Source of the DNA: Bacillota bacterium
GTDB taxonomy: Bacteria; Bacillota_A; Clostridia; Lachnospirales; WQUN01
Assembly: GCA_009786175.1 (NCBI GenBank)
Contig: WQTQ01000174.1
Span: 1 to 13,899, forward strand
DNA length: 13,899 nt
Direction of reading: 5' to 3'
Below the pieces are notes generated by a model that was not told where the DNA came from, ran no database searches, and saw only the letters and a program-made list of their open reading frames with translations. Below, one piece after another: positions 1-6,435 of the stretch (the first letter of the stretch is position 1; each line of letters begins with the position of its first letter). The translations under genes were made by a program, and so were the position numbers.

Positions 1-28
1 GTTCTACTCTTTTATTTATTTTTTCCAC

Positions 29-69
29 AGCCACAAGCACGCATGGCTACTGCTCTCGTGGCTCTTTTT
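29..69 (+). terminator. Probable intrinsic terminator of a gene off the left edge
   Basis: AGCCAC (29-34) pairs with GTGGCT (58-63), followed by a T-run at 65-69. The loop is long (23 nt), so the hairpin is not strong. It is oriented to end a plus-strand transcript entering from the left. Positions 70-153 hold nothing I recognise, and no clear terminator for the creatininase gene that ends at 154 from the other side. Confidence 0.4.
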
Positions 70-153
70 ATTCCTTGCTTGCTGCTGAAGTCAAGATTAT
101 AAAGGAAAATGCAACAATTGGCAAATTTTTTACAAAACAAATCGTTTTACGTT

Positions 154-978
154 TTATTCATAAAACCCCGGGGTAGAAAATGGGTCACTTCCGTATTGTG
201 CGTACTCTTTCACAAATTGCGGAGACATTTCGTCTTCTTTTATCGCCTTAATGGCTGCTGCGATATTGTCAACTGCCATTTCAAAAATCATTTTGCCAAG
301 TTCCGGGTTTGCGCCTGTAGGGTCACCGGCAAAGTGGGCGGGGAACTTTGCATACCAGTTAAAACCGGTAAACATTCCGTGGTTTTCGATGTTGTCCAAC
401 CTGCCAAGGGACGCGCCTTCTTTCGGGTCTTGAGTATCCATGTGTACAAGTTCCGGGCGAAGGTGCATTATCATGGATGTTTCGCCAATGCCAGCGTGTT
501 GGCCCAGGTCGTTTGTTTTGGCGGCTTCCATTATTTGCTTGCGCTGTTCGTGGCTGTAATTGCCGATAAAGCTTGTGTAAACGCAGTAATCCCGGTTAAG
601 CCGCGGGAATTCTTGGGCAAAGAACGGCAGGAAGGAATTGTTTCCGCCGTGGCCGCTCATGACTAAGATTTTTTTAAGCCCGTTTCTGGCAATTTCGTCG
701 CACATTGTAAGCAAGTTGTCCATCATTTGTTGATGAGACACCGCGACTGTGCCGGGGAAATGCCTTGCCTCGGAAATTTGCCCCATGTAGTAGTAGGGGA
801 ATACTACCGCACTTTCTTTTTTGGCAGCGGCCTCGCACACTGCCCGTGACGAAATCATGTCTGTGCCAAGCGGCAGATGGTTGCCGTGCTTCTCCAGTAC
901 GCCAATTGGCAGAACGCAAACGCCGGTGTCTTTTACGGCTTGCGCAAACTGCTGTACCGTTAAATTTTCCCATAACAT
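154..978 (-). CDS. Creatininase-family metal-dependent amidohydrolase
   Basis: The 274-residue product has the hallmarks of the creatininase family, two-metal hydrolases that open cyclic or formamide-type amide bonds. The metal-binding stretch is EKHGNHLPLGTD at residues 29-40, with E29, H31 and D40 at the spacing of the creatininase Glu/His/Asp ligands. SGHGGNN (109-115) gives the next histidine and HAGIGETS (161-168) the C-terminal glutamate. The length is usual for the family. I chose the ATG at 978 because homologues begin close to MLWENL; the frame stays open to 1020, but the extra residues derive from a GC-rich hairpin. The ribosome binding site is weak. The substrate cannot be told from sequence: the family also includes MftE of mycofactocin maturation and formamidopyrimidine deformylases, but no mycofactocin genes are visible here. 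No signal peptide is seen, so it is probably cytoplasmic. Confidence 0.85.
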   Translation of the reverse strand: MLWENLTVQQFAQAVKDTGVCVLPIGVLEKHGNHLPLGTDMISSRAVCEAAAKKESAVVFPYYYMGQISEARHFPGTVAVSHQQMMDNLLTMCDEIARNGLKKILVMSGHGGNNSFLPFFAQEFPRLNRDYCVYTSFIGNYSHEQRKQIMEAAKTNDLGQHAGIGETSMIMHLRPELVHMDTQDPKEGASLGRLDNIENHGMFTGFNWYAKFPAHFAGDPTGANPELGKMIFEMAVDNIAAAIKAIKEDEMSPQFVKEYAQYGSDPFSTPGFYE

Positions 979-1005
979 GCAAATCAACTCATTTCTATTT
1001 TTAAT

Positions 1006-1096
1006 GGGGCTCTGCCCCAAACCCCGCCGTTACAGCAGGAATGAATCCCGCTTCCACTTCCTCGGCTTCGTCTTGCGGGAAGCGGCGCAGCCGCTT
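1006..1096. repeat. GC-rich cluster of inverted repeats between two minus-strand genes
   Basis: Three hairpins lie in this gap. GGGGC/GCCCC has a 3-nt loop (1006-1018). CCGCTTCC (1048-1055) pairs with GGAAGCGG (1078-1085). AAGCGGC (1080-1086) pairs with GCCGCTT (1090-1096) with a 3-nt loop. The last two share bases and exclude each other. The stretch separates the VanY-like gene from the creatininase gene. It may act as a terminator or be an intergenic repeat; no clear T-run follows on the minus strand. Confidence 0.4.
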
Positions 1097-1102
1097 TTAT
1101 GA

Positions 1103-2272
1103 TCAACCTCTTTGAAGGGTTGGTTCCGGATGCCGTGCTACAAACTCTTCCAAGCTGAAAATGTTGTTTTCGTGCATGTACATAGAAATTTCTACTGTTA
1201 CATATGTTATGTGCCACGGTTCGTAAATAAACCCGGTTATGTGTGTGGTGTCTGCCCTGTAGCGGATTATAAAGCCGTAATAATGAGCATTTTCTGCCAC
1301 CCATCTACCGGTAGGTGACGGCCCACGGGCATCCAGCAGCCCGCCCGGGCCCCACAGGTCTATGGCCCGCCCTGTTTGATGTTCGCTGTGGTATGGCCGC
1401 GCCACCACGCCGTCTACATAATTTCTGGCAGAAAACAGCTCTGCCTGGCGTGTTGCCGTGCGGTACGCAGATGTTGCGGATAAGTCAAAGCCGTTTTCCC
1501 TTGCGGAAGTGCGAAGGGCATGAAAGGCCGCAACAGTTTCCGGTGTGGCACGCAAGTGGCAATCTGCATTGTTGACAGGGACAAGAGGGTACGGCACAAA
1601 CCCCGGCGGCAGCCTGTAAAATGGGTTTACCAGCAGCGGATTTGGGTTATAGTTTACGTGAATAACATAATAAAATGGCAAATGCAAATGAGCGTTTACT
1701 TTCCACACAACCGTTTCTGCGGAAAGGTGCGGGTTATTACCCAGGAAATATTCGTACAAATGGGAGTTTTCCGGGATGTAAAACGAAAACGAGTTGAAAG
1801 GAGTATCCGGTAAAACAATTATTGGCGGCTGCGGCGGTTGAGGGGTTGATGTATCAATAATGGGTTCATATGGCAAATATTCAACCGTTGGTATATCTTC
1901 TGTTGTGCTTGCAGGCAATTCGCCTTGTGAATAATCAGTGTTTTCATAAGGGTCTTCGTCTTCCGGGTTTTCGGCACCCGGCTCTTCATATGTGTCACTT
2001 TCGTTTAGCAAATTTACATAGTCTGCTGGCTCGTAAGCAGGTGTTGTATTCGTCTCGGGCTGCTCTGTGTTATTTTGTTCTGCTGAAGGCAGAAACACAT
2101 AGAAAACGCCGCCTTCTTTTGTAGATGAGTGGTCGAACACAAAAAGGGCCACAACAGAAATACACAAAATAGTTGCCAACAAAAAAACAGACGCAATTAT
2201 ACCCGGCAAAACTGCTTTGATTTTATGCTGCTTGCCTATGTAATTTTTCTTTTTTTTGTTATTTGCTCCCAC
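1103..2272 (-). CDS. Membrane-anchored VanY-family D-alanyl-D-alanine carboxypeptidase (peptidase M15B)
   Basis: The 389-residue protein begins with a lysine-rich tail and one hydrophobic segment (about 21-46), which should anchor it with the bulk outside the cell. An acidic, proline- and threonine-rich linker (about 65-155) would span wall space. A VanY domain fills about 205-375. The zinc motif SEHQTGRAID (296-305) gives H298 and D305, and EPWH (351-354) gives catalytic E351 and the third ligand H354. SAYRT (268-272) carries the conserved arginine. Enzymes of this type trim the terminal D-alanine from peptidoglycan stem peptides. The start is GTG at 2272, with GGAGG (2278-2282) five bases upstream. 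No van regulatory or ligase genes accompany it, so a wall-remodelling role is more likely than glycopeptide resistance. A dipeptidase specificity cannot be excluded. Confidence 0.85.
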   Translation of the reverse strand: MGANNKKKKNYIGKQHKIKAVLPGIIASVFLLATILCISVVALFVFDHSSTKEGGVFYVFLPSAEQNNTEQPETNTTPAYEPADYVNLLNESDTYEEPGAENPEDEDPYENTDYSQGELPASTTEDIPTVEYLPYEPIIDTSTPQPPQPPIIVLPDTPFNSFSFYIPENSHLYEYFLGNNPHLSAETVVWKVNAHLHLPFYYVIHVNYNPNPLLVNPFYRLPPGFVPYPLVPVNNADCHLRATPETVAAFHALRTSARENGFDLSATSAYRTATRQAELFSARNYVDGVVARPYHSEHQTGRAIDLWGPGGLLDARGPSPTGRWVAENAHYYGFIIRYRADTTHITGFIYEPWHITYVTVEISMYMHENNIFSLEEFVARHPEPTLQRG

Positions 2273-2315
2273 GTCTGCCTCCGGCTCGTATAATCAATAC
2301 CTATTTTACGTACAC

Positions 2316-2321
2316 AGTATA
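2316..2321 (-). promoter_or_regulatory. Possible extended -10 element for the VanY-like gene
   Basis: On the minus strand TGC-TATACT reads as an extended -10 box about 45 bp upstream of the GTG start. No good -35 box lies at the right distance, so the call is tentative. Confidence 0.35.
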
Positions 2322-2422
2322 GCATAACTGCTTAACAAAAGTACATCATTGCAAAATATTTCATGTGAAGCGTCAAAAACTACCTTTGGACTAACATAAT
2401 TTTCAATATTATTATTTTTCGC

Positions 2423-2451
2423 TTGACGATTTGCCAATGATGGTTTAGTAT
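2423..2451 (+). promoter_or_regulatory. Probable sigma-A promoter of rpsU
   Basis: TTGACG (2423-2428) and TAGTAT (2446-2451) are 17 bp apart. The predicted start near 2458 leaves a leader of about 105 nt before rpsU. Within that leader GTTCCG (2469-2474) could pair with CGGAAC (2521-2526). Confidence 0.5.
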
Positions 2452-2562
2452 AACGTAACTAACTGTTTGTTCCGGTTAAGAACGGCTCGTTTTTTACTAA
2501 GACAGAAGTCGGTTATAAAGCGGAACCATCATCAGCGCAGGTGCCGGAGGGAGGGAAGTCCA

Positions 2563-2736
2563 ATGTCAACAGTAGTTATTAAAGATAATGAGACTCTGGA
2601 TAGCGCGCTTCGGCGTTTTAAGCGCGATTGTGCAAAGGCGGGAATCATGGGTGAAATCCGTAAAAGAGAAGCTTATGATAAGCCCAGTGTCAAACGTAAA
2701 AAGAAATCTGAAGCCGCTCGTAAGCGTAAGTATTAG
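2563..2736 (+). CDS. rpsU: 30S ribosomal protein S21
   Basis: The 57-residue, strongly basic protein matches bacterial S21 in length and pattern. It has an N-terminal half with [18 protein letters not shown] and a lysine/arginine-rich tail ending in KRKY. S21 sits on the platform of the small ribosomal subunit near the anti-Shine-Dalgarno end of 16S rRNA and helps translation initiation. The ATG at 2563 is fixed by a long purine ribosome binding site (GGAGGGAGGG, 2546-2555); the frame extends further upstream but without family similarity. The gene has its own promoter (2423-2451) and terminator (2746-2776), so it is probably mainly monocistronic. Confidence 0.97.
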   Translation: MSTVVIKDNETLDSALRRFKRDCAKAGIMGEIRKREAYDKPSVKRKKKSEAARKRKY

Positions 2737-2745
2737 AAATGTTTT

Positions 2746-2776
2746 AGACCATGGGTTTTATGTCCGTGGTCTTTTT
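2746..2776 (+). terminator. Intrinsic terminator of rpsU
   Basis: AGACCATGG (2746-2754) pairs with CCGTGGTCT (2764-2772), with one mismatch in the DNA repeat, and T-rich sequence follows. It lies just after the rpsU stop and before the reductase ribosome binding site (AGGGGG near 2783-2788). Read-through may feed the downstream genes, since no separate promoter is evident for them. Confidence 0.8.
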
Positions 2777-2795
2777 AGATATCAGGGGGTAAATT

Positions 2796-3527
2796 ATGTC
2801 GGTAGTTTTGGTTACGGGGTCAAGTAAGGGAATAGGTTTTGGCATTGCTGCAGCCTTTGCGCGGCAAGGGCATACGGTTGTGCTAAACGGGCGCGAAGAC
2901 ACAGCCGGTCTTGATGCCGCCGTGAAAAAACTGCAAACCCGCTTTGTCGGCAATGTAATGGGGATTATCGCGGATTTATCCGATTATTCCGCCGCGCGGG
3001 ATATGCTTGCGGAAATTGAAAGGACGTACGGGCCTGTAGAAGTTTTGGTCAACAACGCGGGTACGGCCCATTTTGGGTTGTTTGGCCATATGCCTCCGGC
3101 AGAAATTTCTAAAATACTGGCGGACAATTTACAAACAACGCTTAACGCGTCCCACTTGGCAATGCCCGGTATGGTGCGGGCAAAGACCGGGTGCATAATT
3201 AACATAACGTCTGTGTGGGGCGTAACGGGGGCTTCCTGCGAGGTGGTTTATTCCGCCGCAAAAGCCGGGGTTATCGGCTTTACAAAAGCCCTGGCAAAGG
3301 AACTTGGGCCCAGCGGGGTTAGGGTTAACGCAATCGCCTGCGGGGCCTTTGAAACCCGTATGAATGACAGGCTTTCTGCGGAAGACAAGGCAGGTTTTAT
3401 CGACGGCATACCCCTTGGGCGTTTCGGCAGGCCGGAAGAAGTGGGGGATTTGGCGGTGTTTTTGGCTTCCGAAAAAGCCGGATACTTAACAGGGCAGGTA
3501 GTTAATCTTGACGGAGGAATGGTATAA
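2796..3527 (+). CDS. Short-chain dehydrogenase/reductase, FabG-like (possibly EF-P 5-aminopentanone reductase type)
   Basis: This is a 243-residue classical SDR. The Rossmann motif TGSSKGIG covers 7-14, NNAG 86-89, and the catalytic set is N111, S139, Y152 and K156 (YSAAK). The C-terminus has the usual LTGQVVNLDGG. It should be a soluble NADP(H)-dependent ketone reductase. The segment TRMNDRLSAED followed by IPLGRFGRPEEV resembles the YmfI subgroup, which reduces 5-aminopentanone on elongation factor P in Firmicutes; this sub-assignment is inference from recall. A role as 3-oxoacyl-ACP reductase is the alternative, but no fatty-acid genes are nearby. The stop codon directly abuts the purC start and the purC ribosome binding site lies in its last codons, so the two are translationally linked. 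Confidence 0.85.
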   Translation: MSVVLVTGSSKGIGFGIAAAFARQGHTVVLNGREDTAGLDAAVKKLQTRFVGNVMGIIADLSDYSAARDMLAEIERTYGPVEVLVNNAGTAHFGLFGHMPPAEISKILADNLQTTLNASHLAMPGMVRAKTGCIINITSVWGVTGASCEVVYSAAKAGVIGFTKALAKELGPSGVRVNAIACGAFETRMNDRLSAEDKAGFIDGIPLGRFGRPEEVGDLAVFLASEKAGYLTGQVVNLDGGMV

Positions 3528-4223
3528 ATGGCAGAAAAACTTGTTTACAAAGGCAAAACCAAGGACGTATACGATTTGGGCAACGGCTTGTACAAATTAT
3601 TTTTTAAAGACGATATGACAGGCGTAGACGGGGTTTTTGACCCGGGTGCCAACGAAGTAGGTTTAACTGTGGAGGGCGTGGGCGCGGCAGGGCTTGGGCT
3701 GTCTGTTTATTATTTCGAATTACTTAACAACGCCGGGTTTAACACCCATTTTGTAAGCGCGGATATCCCCGCCCGTACAATGGTGGTAAAAGCCAGCAAA
3801 ATGTTTGGCAAAGGCTGCCTGGAGGTTATTTGCAGGTACAGGGCACTTGGCAGCTTTTTACGCCGTTATGGTTCCTTGGTGGAAGAAAATGCTCCTTTAC
3901 CTGCTGTGATTGAAATGTCCATAAAAGACGATGCCGCCGGCGACCCAATGATTAACCAAGAAAGCCTGGAAGCCTTGGGCGTGTTACGGCCCGGCGAATA
4001 TGTACAATTGTCGGATATGACAAAAAATATCTGCGAAATAATTAAAGATGATTTGGCTAAAATAGGCTTGGAGCTGTGCGACATTAAACTGGAATTTGGC
4101 CGGGACTCCGATGGCAACATAATGGTGATTGACGAGTTTTCTGCGGGGGTTATGCGCGTGTGGGAAATGGAAAACGGAAATTTTGTTCCGCCGTTAGAGC
4201 TTGCGAAAAAAGTACTTGGGTAG
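3528..4223 (+). CDS. purC: Phosphoribosylaminoimidazole-succinocarboxamide synthase (SAICAR synthetase)
   Basis: The 231-residue product is close to the usual 235-240 of the family. PurC joins aspartate to CAIR with ATP in purine biosynthesis. Family landmarks are the nucleotide-binding start KLVYKGKTKDVY (4-15), the phosphate-binding RALGSFLRRYG (105-115), GDPMIN (138-143), and IKLEFGR (186-192) followed by IDEFSAG (201-207). The last block normally reads DEISPDT, so this is a somewhat divergent member. The ATG follows the reductase stop codon with no gap, and GGAGG at 3513-3517 serves as ribosome binding site. No other pur genes are present; the next element is a palindromic repeat. Confidence 0.95.
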   Translation: MAEKLVYKGKTKDVYDLGNGLYKLFFKDDMTGVDGVFDPGANEVGLTVEGVGAAGLGLSVYYFELLNNAGFNTHFVSADIPARTMVVKASKMFGKGCLEVICRYRALGSFLRRYGSLVEENAPLPAVIEMSIKDDAAGDPMINQESLEALGVLRPGEYVQLSDMTKNICEIIKDDLAKIGLELCDIKLEFGRDSDGNIMVIDEFSAGVMRVWEMENGNFVPPLELAKKVLG

Positions 4224-4236
4224 GGGTAAGCCGGTT

Positions 4237-4338
4237 TTGCGAGGAACCGTAGGTGACGAAGCAATCCAGCGACTTTGAATTTGTAAAAAGTCACCGGATT
4301 GCTTCGCCGTTTCGCGCTGTGCGCGAAAAAGCTCGCAA
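4237..4338. repeat. Palindromic intergenic repeat between convergent genes
   Basis: Outer arms TTGCGAG (4237-4243) and CTCGCAA (4332-4338) enclose a second inverted repeat of 22 bp per arm (4255-4276 and 4287-4308), built on GACGAAGCAATCC and its complement with three mismatches. The nested arrangement and the GCGAG...GAAGCAATCC signature resemble dispersed REP/MITE-type palindromes of many bacterial genomes. It lies between the 3' ends of purC and the DUF6179-like gene, ending 9 bases short of the latter's stop codon, and may serve as a bidirectional terminator. Confidence 0.65.
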
Positions 4339-4347
4339 GACGTTTGC

Positions 4348-5214
4348 CTAAATTTTTTGCATTGCATCTTTCACATACTTCTGCGCATTTGCATTCTCTA
4401 ACCCAATTTTACATATTGATTTTTCATAAGCATCTGAAAACATCACGTTTTCTTCAAGCACCACACGTCCAACCGCGGCCTGTAAAACCCTCTCGAATAC
4501 ATTAAACAAGATGTCATTATAATCCCAGTGAAAGTCATGTAAAACACGATAAATCACATCGTCCGTAAAGCATTTACAAAAAACATTTTCATAGTAAAGT
4601 GCTTCCAGGTATTTTTGTACATACTCAATTCCCAAATAATCATTAGTCAAATCCCCTTGGCAGGCTACGGGGTACGAAAATGTAACATTCCCGGGCAATT
4701 CGTGGGCTTTATACCAGATGTGATAATCTGTATAAAGCGCGAGAAATTGCGGGATTTCTTTGGTTAGCGTCAATTTATAATAGGCGTAATCTATGCCCAT
4801 CATATTTTTTACAACATTGCGGTATAAATGCTTACACAGCGCGAGTTTTGTTTTTATTTTCCGTTGACCAAGTTCATACAATTGAGAAACCGGTGTAGAC
4901 TTTACAACGTCAACTGCATCAGCCGGTGTCGCCAGTGATTTTAAATACAGGCCGACGGTGTACAAGTTGGATTTCATTATGGTTTCCGCATCTTCGATAA
5001 GGACAGAAGCGGAACCGCCGGTGTATTTATTCGTTTTTTCTGCCAACAGGTGCAGGCAATCCATTTGAATACGCTTTATGTTATCGTCGTTTATGGCACC
5101 TGTTTCGTATGCGGCTCGCAGCAGCGACTCAAAGTAAGCATTTTGCTGCAAAAGTACCGGGTTAATGGTGTTGGCCCGCAGTAAATTATGTTTCCCATTC
5201 GTCTGCCCAGTCAT
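4348..5214 (-). CDS. DUF6179-like protein of unknown function
   Basis: I compare this 288-residue protein from memory with clostridial DUF6179 proteins, which share a block like YTGGSASVLIEDAE followed by a TVGLYLKSL-type segment. No catalytic motif, signal peptide or membrane segment is evident, and the function is unknown. The start at 5214 is chosen over an open frame reaching 5286 because AAGGAGG (5223-5229) lies eight bases upstream of that ATG. This start overlaps the end of the DUF6323-like frame by 29 bases, as in co-translated partners. The upstream partner is truncated, so this gene may have lost its native promoter. Its stop codon lies next to the palindromic repeat ending at 4338. 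Confidence 0.6.
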   Translation of the reverse strand: MTGQTNGKHNLLRANTINPVLLQQNAYFESLLRAAYETGAINDDNIKRIQMDCLHLLAEKTNKYTGGSASVLIEDAETIMKSNLYTVGLYLKSLATPADAVDVVKSTPVSQLYELGQRKIKTKLALCKHLYRNVVKNMMGIDYAYYKLTLTKEIPQFLALYTDYHIWYKAHELPGNVTFSYPVACQGDLTNDYLGIEYVQKYLEALYYENVFCKCFTDDVIYRVLHDFHWDYNDILFNVFERVLQAAVGRVVLEENVMFSDAYEKSICKIGLENANAQKYVKDAMQKI

Positions 5215-5473
5215 CCAAGTAGCCTCCTTCGTGGTTGTGATCTTGCTCAAAATCCGGTTCGTAATCATAAATAAAAGACCGGGCAATTTTTATGCCCTCC
5301 CTGTCGGCCAGTAATTCTAAGGAACCTTGACAGATGGTTTCAAAGGCTTTTTTCATTCCGGCGATAATACTGTCGTCGCTAATTACTCCGTCCTGTATGT
5401 GAGCTTCACGGGATTCTGCCTTTAAGTAGTAAAATATCTCCAACAGCCGGTTTAATGAATCCGCATATGTTAA
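5186..5473 (-). pseudogene. 5'-truncated DUF6323-like gene
   Basis: The frame carries LEIFYYLKAES, then ISDDSIIAGMKKAF, then CQGSLELLADRE. This matches what I recall of the C-terminal half of DUF6323 proteins, which are usually encoded just upstream of DUF6179. Similarity-bearing sequence continues upstream of the only candidate start (TTG at 5443) as LTYADSLNRL, until a stop codon at 5474-5476. The TTG has no ribosome binding site. Beyond 5476 the minus strand shows no coding sequence, only the AT-rich erm leader read backwards. The first half of the gene is therefore missing. The 3' end is intact, with an acidic tail that also encodes the ribosome binding site of the next gene. A short functional protein from the TTG is possible but unlikely. 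Confidence 0.6.
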
Positions 5474-5490
5474 TTATTAGGATTCGTTAA
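5455..5490 (+). CDS. Leader peptide MNPHMLIIRIR upstream of the erm-like gene
   Basis: An 11-codon frame begins at ATG 5455 and ends at TAA 5488-5490; an internal ATG at 5467 would give MLIIRIR. The end, Arg-Ile-Arg, is a +X+ motif, the class at which macrolide-bound ribosomes stall in ErmDL-type leaders. The stop is followed after two bases by the left arm of the attenuator hairpins. No strong ribosome binding site precedes either ATG, which is the weak point. A poor promoter candidate is TTCACG (5405-5410) with TAAAAT (5430-5435), spaced 19 bp. Confidence 0.6.
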   Translation: MNPHMLIIRIR

Positions 5491-5492
5491 TT

Positions 5493-5548
5493 AAGGCACA
5501 TTAAATCTTAGGGAGTATTCTGCCTTTGTTTTTTTTGTGCCTTTTTTT
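5493..5548 (+). promoter_or_regulatory. Putative transcription attenuator of the erm-like gene
   Basis: The arm AAGGCACA (5493-5500) can pair with TGTGCCTT (5536-5543), followed by a T-run to 5548. Its first six bases can instead pair with TGCCTT (5521-5526), itself followed by TG and eight T (5529-5536). Both structures look like terminators and share one left arm. A ribosome halted at the leader's Arg-Ile-Arg codons (5479-5487) would be expected to cover that arm and allow read-through. Loops are long (22 and 35 nt), so folding strength is uncertain. Confidence 0.5.
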
Positions 5549-5580
5549 CGTTCCAATAATTTAAAAGAGGTGCATTTTTT

Positions 5581-6360
5581 ATGCCAAAAAATATAATCAA
5601 TAGGCAACATCCGCCGGTCTGGGTATCTCAAAATTTTTTAACCTGCAAAAAAATAATCAATAGGTTGATTAAACTTGCCGCTATTACCAAAAATGATTAT
5701 GTAATTGAAATTGGCCCTGGTAAAGGGCATATTACCGATATGTTATATAAAAAATGTCGCAAATTGTCTGCTATTGAAATTGACGAAAAATTATACAGCA
5801 GACTGCTTACAAAATATTGCGCTGTCACAAACATAAAACTCTATAATCAAGATTTTCTGAAATGGGGGCTGCCCACTTCAGAAGAGTATAAAATCTTTGC
5901 AAATATTCCGTTTTCAATTACAACTGAAATTGTAAAAAAGCTTACCCAATGTGAAAATTCGCCGCAGGATGCATGGCTTATAATGGAAAAAGGCGCGGCA
6001 AAGCGATTTTGTGGGAAACCCACCGAAAACCTCCAATCCCTCTTACTAAAGCCATTTTATGACCTGAGTATAATTTATTATTTTAGCAAAGATGACTTTC
6101 ATCCGTCACCCGCTGTTGATGTTGTTTTGTTGCATATGTCGCGCAAAAAAGAGCCCGATGTTATAAATCGAAACGCATATTACCATTTTATTTCCTATGG
6201 GATTAAATTTGGACTGTTCGGAAAACAAGCCCTGCTTACAAAACGTCAAATATCAACTGCGCTGCACCATGCGAAATTAAACCCAATTGGGGCAAGCGGA
6301 GAAATTTTGTACATTCAATGGCTATGCCTTTTTCGATGCTGGTTAAAGTATGATTCTTGA
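5581..6360 (+). CDS. erm: Erm-family 23S rRNA adenine N6-methyltransferase (MLS resistance)
   Basis: The 259-residue protein begins with the Erm signature SQNFL (16-20). The SAM-binding loop EIGPGKG covers 43-49, the acidic residue binding the ribose is in AIEID (64-68), and the catalytic motif is NIPF (108-111). MEKGAAKRF (135-143) and FHPSPAVDVVLLH (173-185) are typical of Erm rather than of the related 16S enzyme KsgA. Erm enzymes methylate A2058 of 23S rRNA and protect ribosomes from macrolides, lincosamides and streptogramin B. The ATG at 5581 has an AGAGGT ribosome binding site (5566-5571). The gene is visibly AT-richer than its neighbours and favours A/T-ending codons, which suggests acquisition from elsewhere. 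A leader peptide and attenuator precede it, so it is probably drug-inducible. The exact Erm class cannot be assigned by eye. Confidence 0.93.
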   Translation: MPKNIINRQHPPVWVSQNFLTCKKIINRLIKLAAITKNDYVIEIGPGKGHITDMLYKKCRKLSAIEIDEKLYSRLLTKYCAVTNIKLYNQDFLKWGLPTSEEYKIFANIPFSITTEIVKKLTQCENSPQDAWLIMEKGAAKRFCGKPTENLQSLLLKPFYDLSIIYYFSKDDFHPSPAVDVVLLHMSRKKEPDVINRNAYYHFISYGIKFGLFGKQALLTKRQISTALHHAKLNPIGASGEILYIQWLCLFRCWLKYDS

Positions 6361-6377
6361 TAATTGTCGTTAAAACC

Positions 6378-6432
6378 GGGCTGCCTCCTCAGAAGTTTTT
6401 CAATGTGAAATTTCTGAGAAGACAGCCCTTTT
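6378..6432. terminator. Bidirectional terminator between erm and the sigma-factor remnant
   Basis: GGGCTG (6378-6383) pairs with CAGCCC (6423-6428), and inside it an 11-bp stem joins 6388-6398 with 6408-6418. On the plus strand a short T-run follows (6429-6432). Read on the minus strand the joint between the two stems is also mostly paired through G-U pairs, and GGTTTTA follows. It can serve both convergent genes. Confidence 0.75.
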
Positions 6433-6435
6433 ATC

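Noticed and set aside
109..666. 185-codon plus-strand frame over the creatininase gene
   Set aside because: It lies antisense to a well-supported family member, has no ribosome binding site and no recognisable motif.
979..1020. Upstream start for the creatininase gene
   Set aside because: The extra residues come from the hairpin region and have no family character; MLWENL at 978 is a typical family start.
5215..5286. Upstream start for the DUF6179-like gene
   Set aside because: AAGGAGG is placed correctly for the ATG at 5214, and the extension overlaps the DUF6323-like frame deeply.
5581..6360. KsgA (16S rRNA dimethyladenosine transferase)
   Set aside because: SQNFL start, NIPF motif, the MEKGAAKRF block, the AT-rich composition and the leader all fit Erm.
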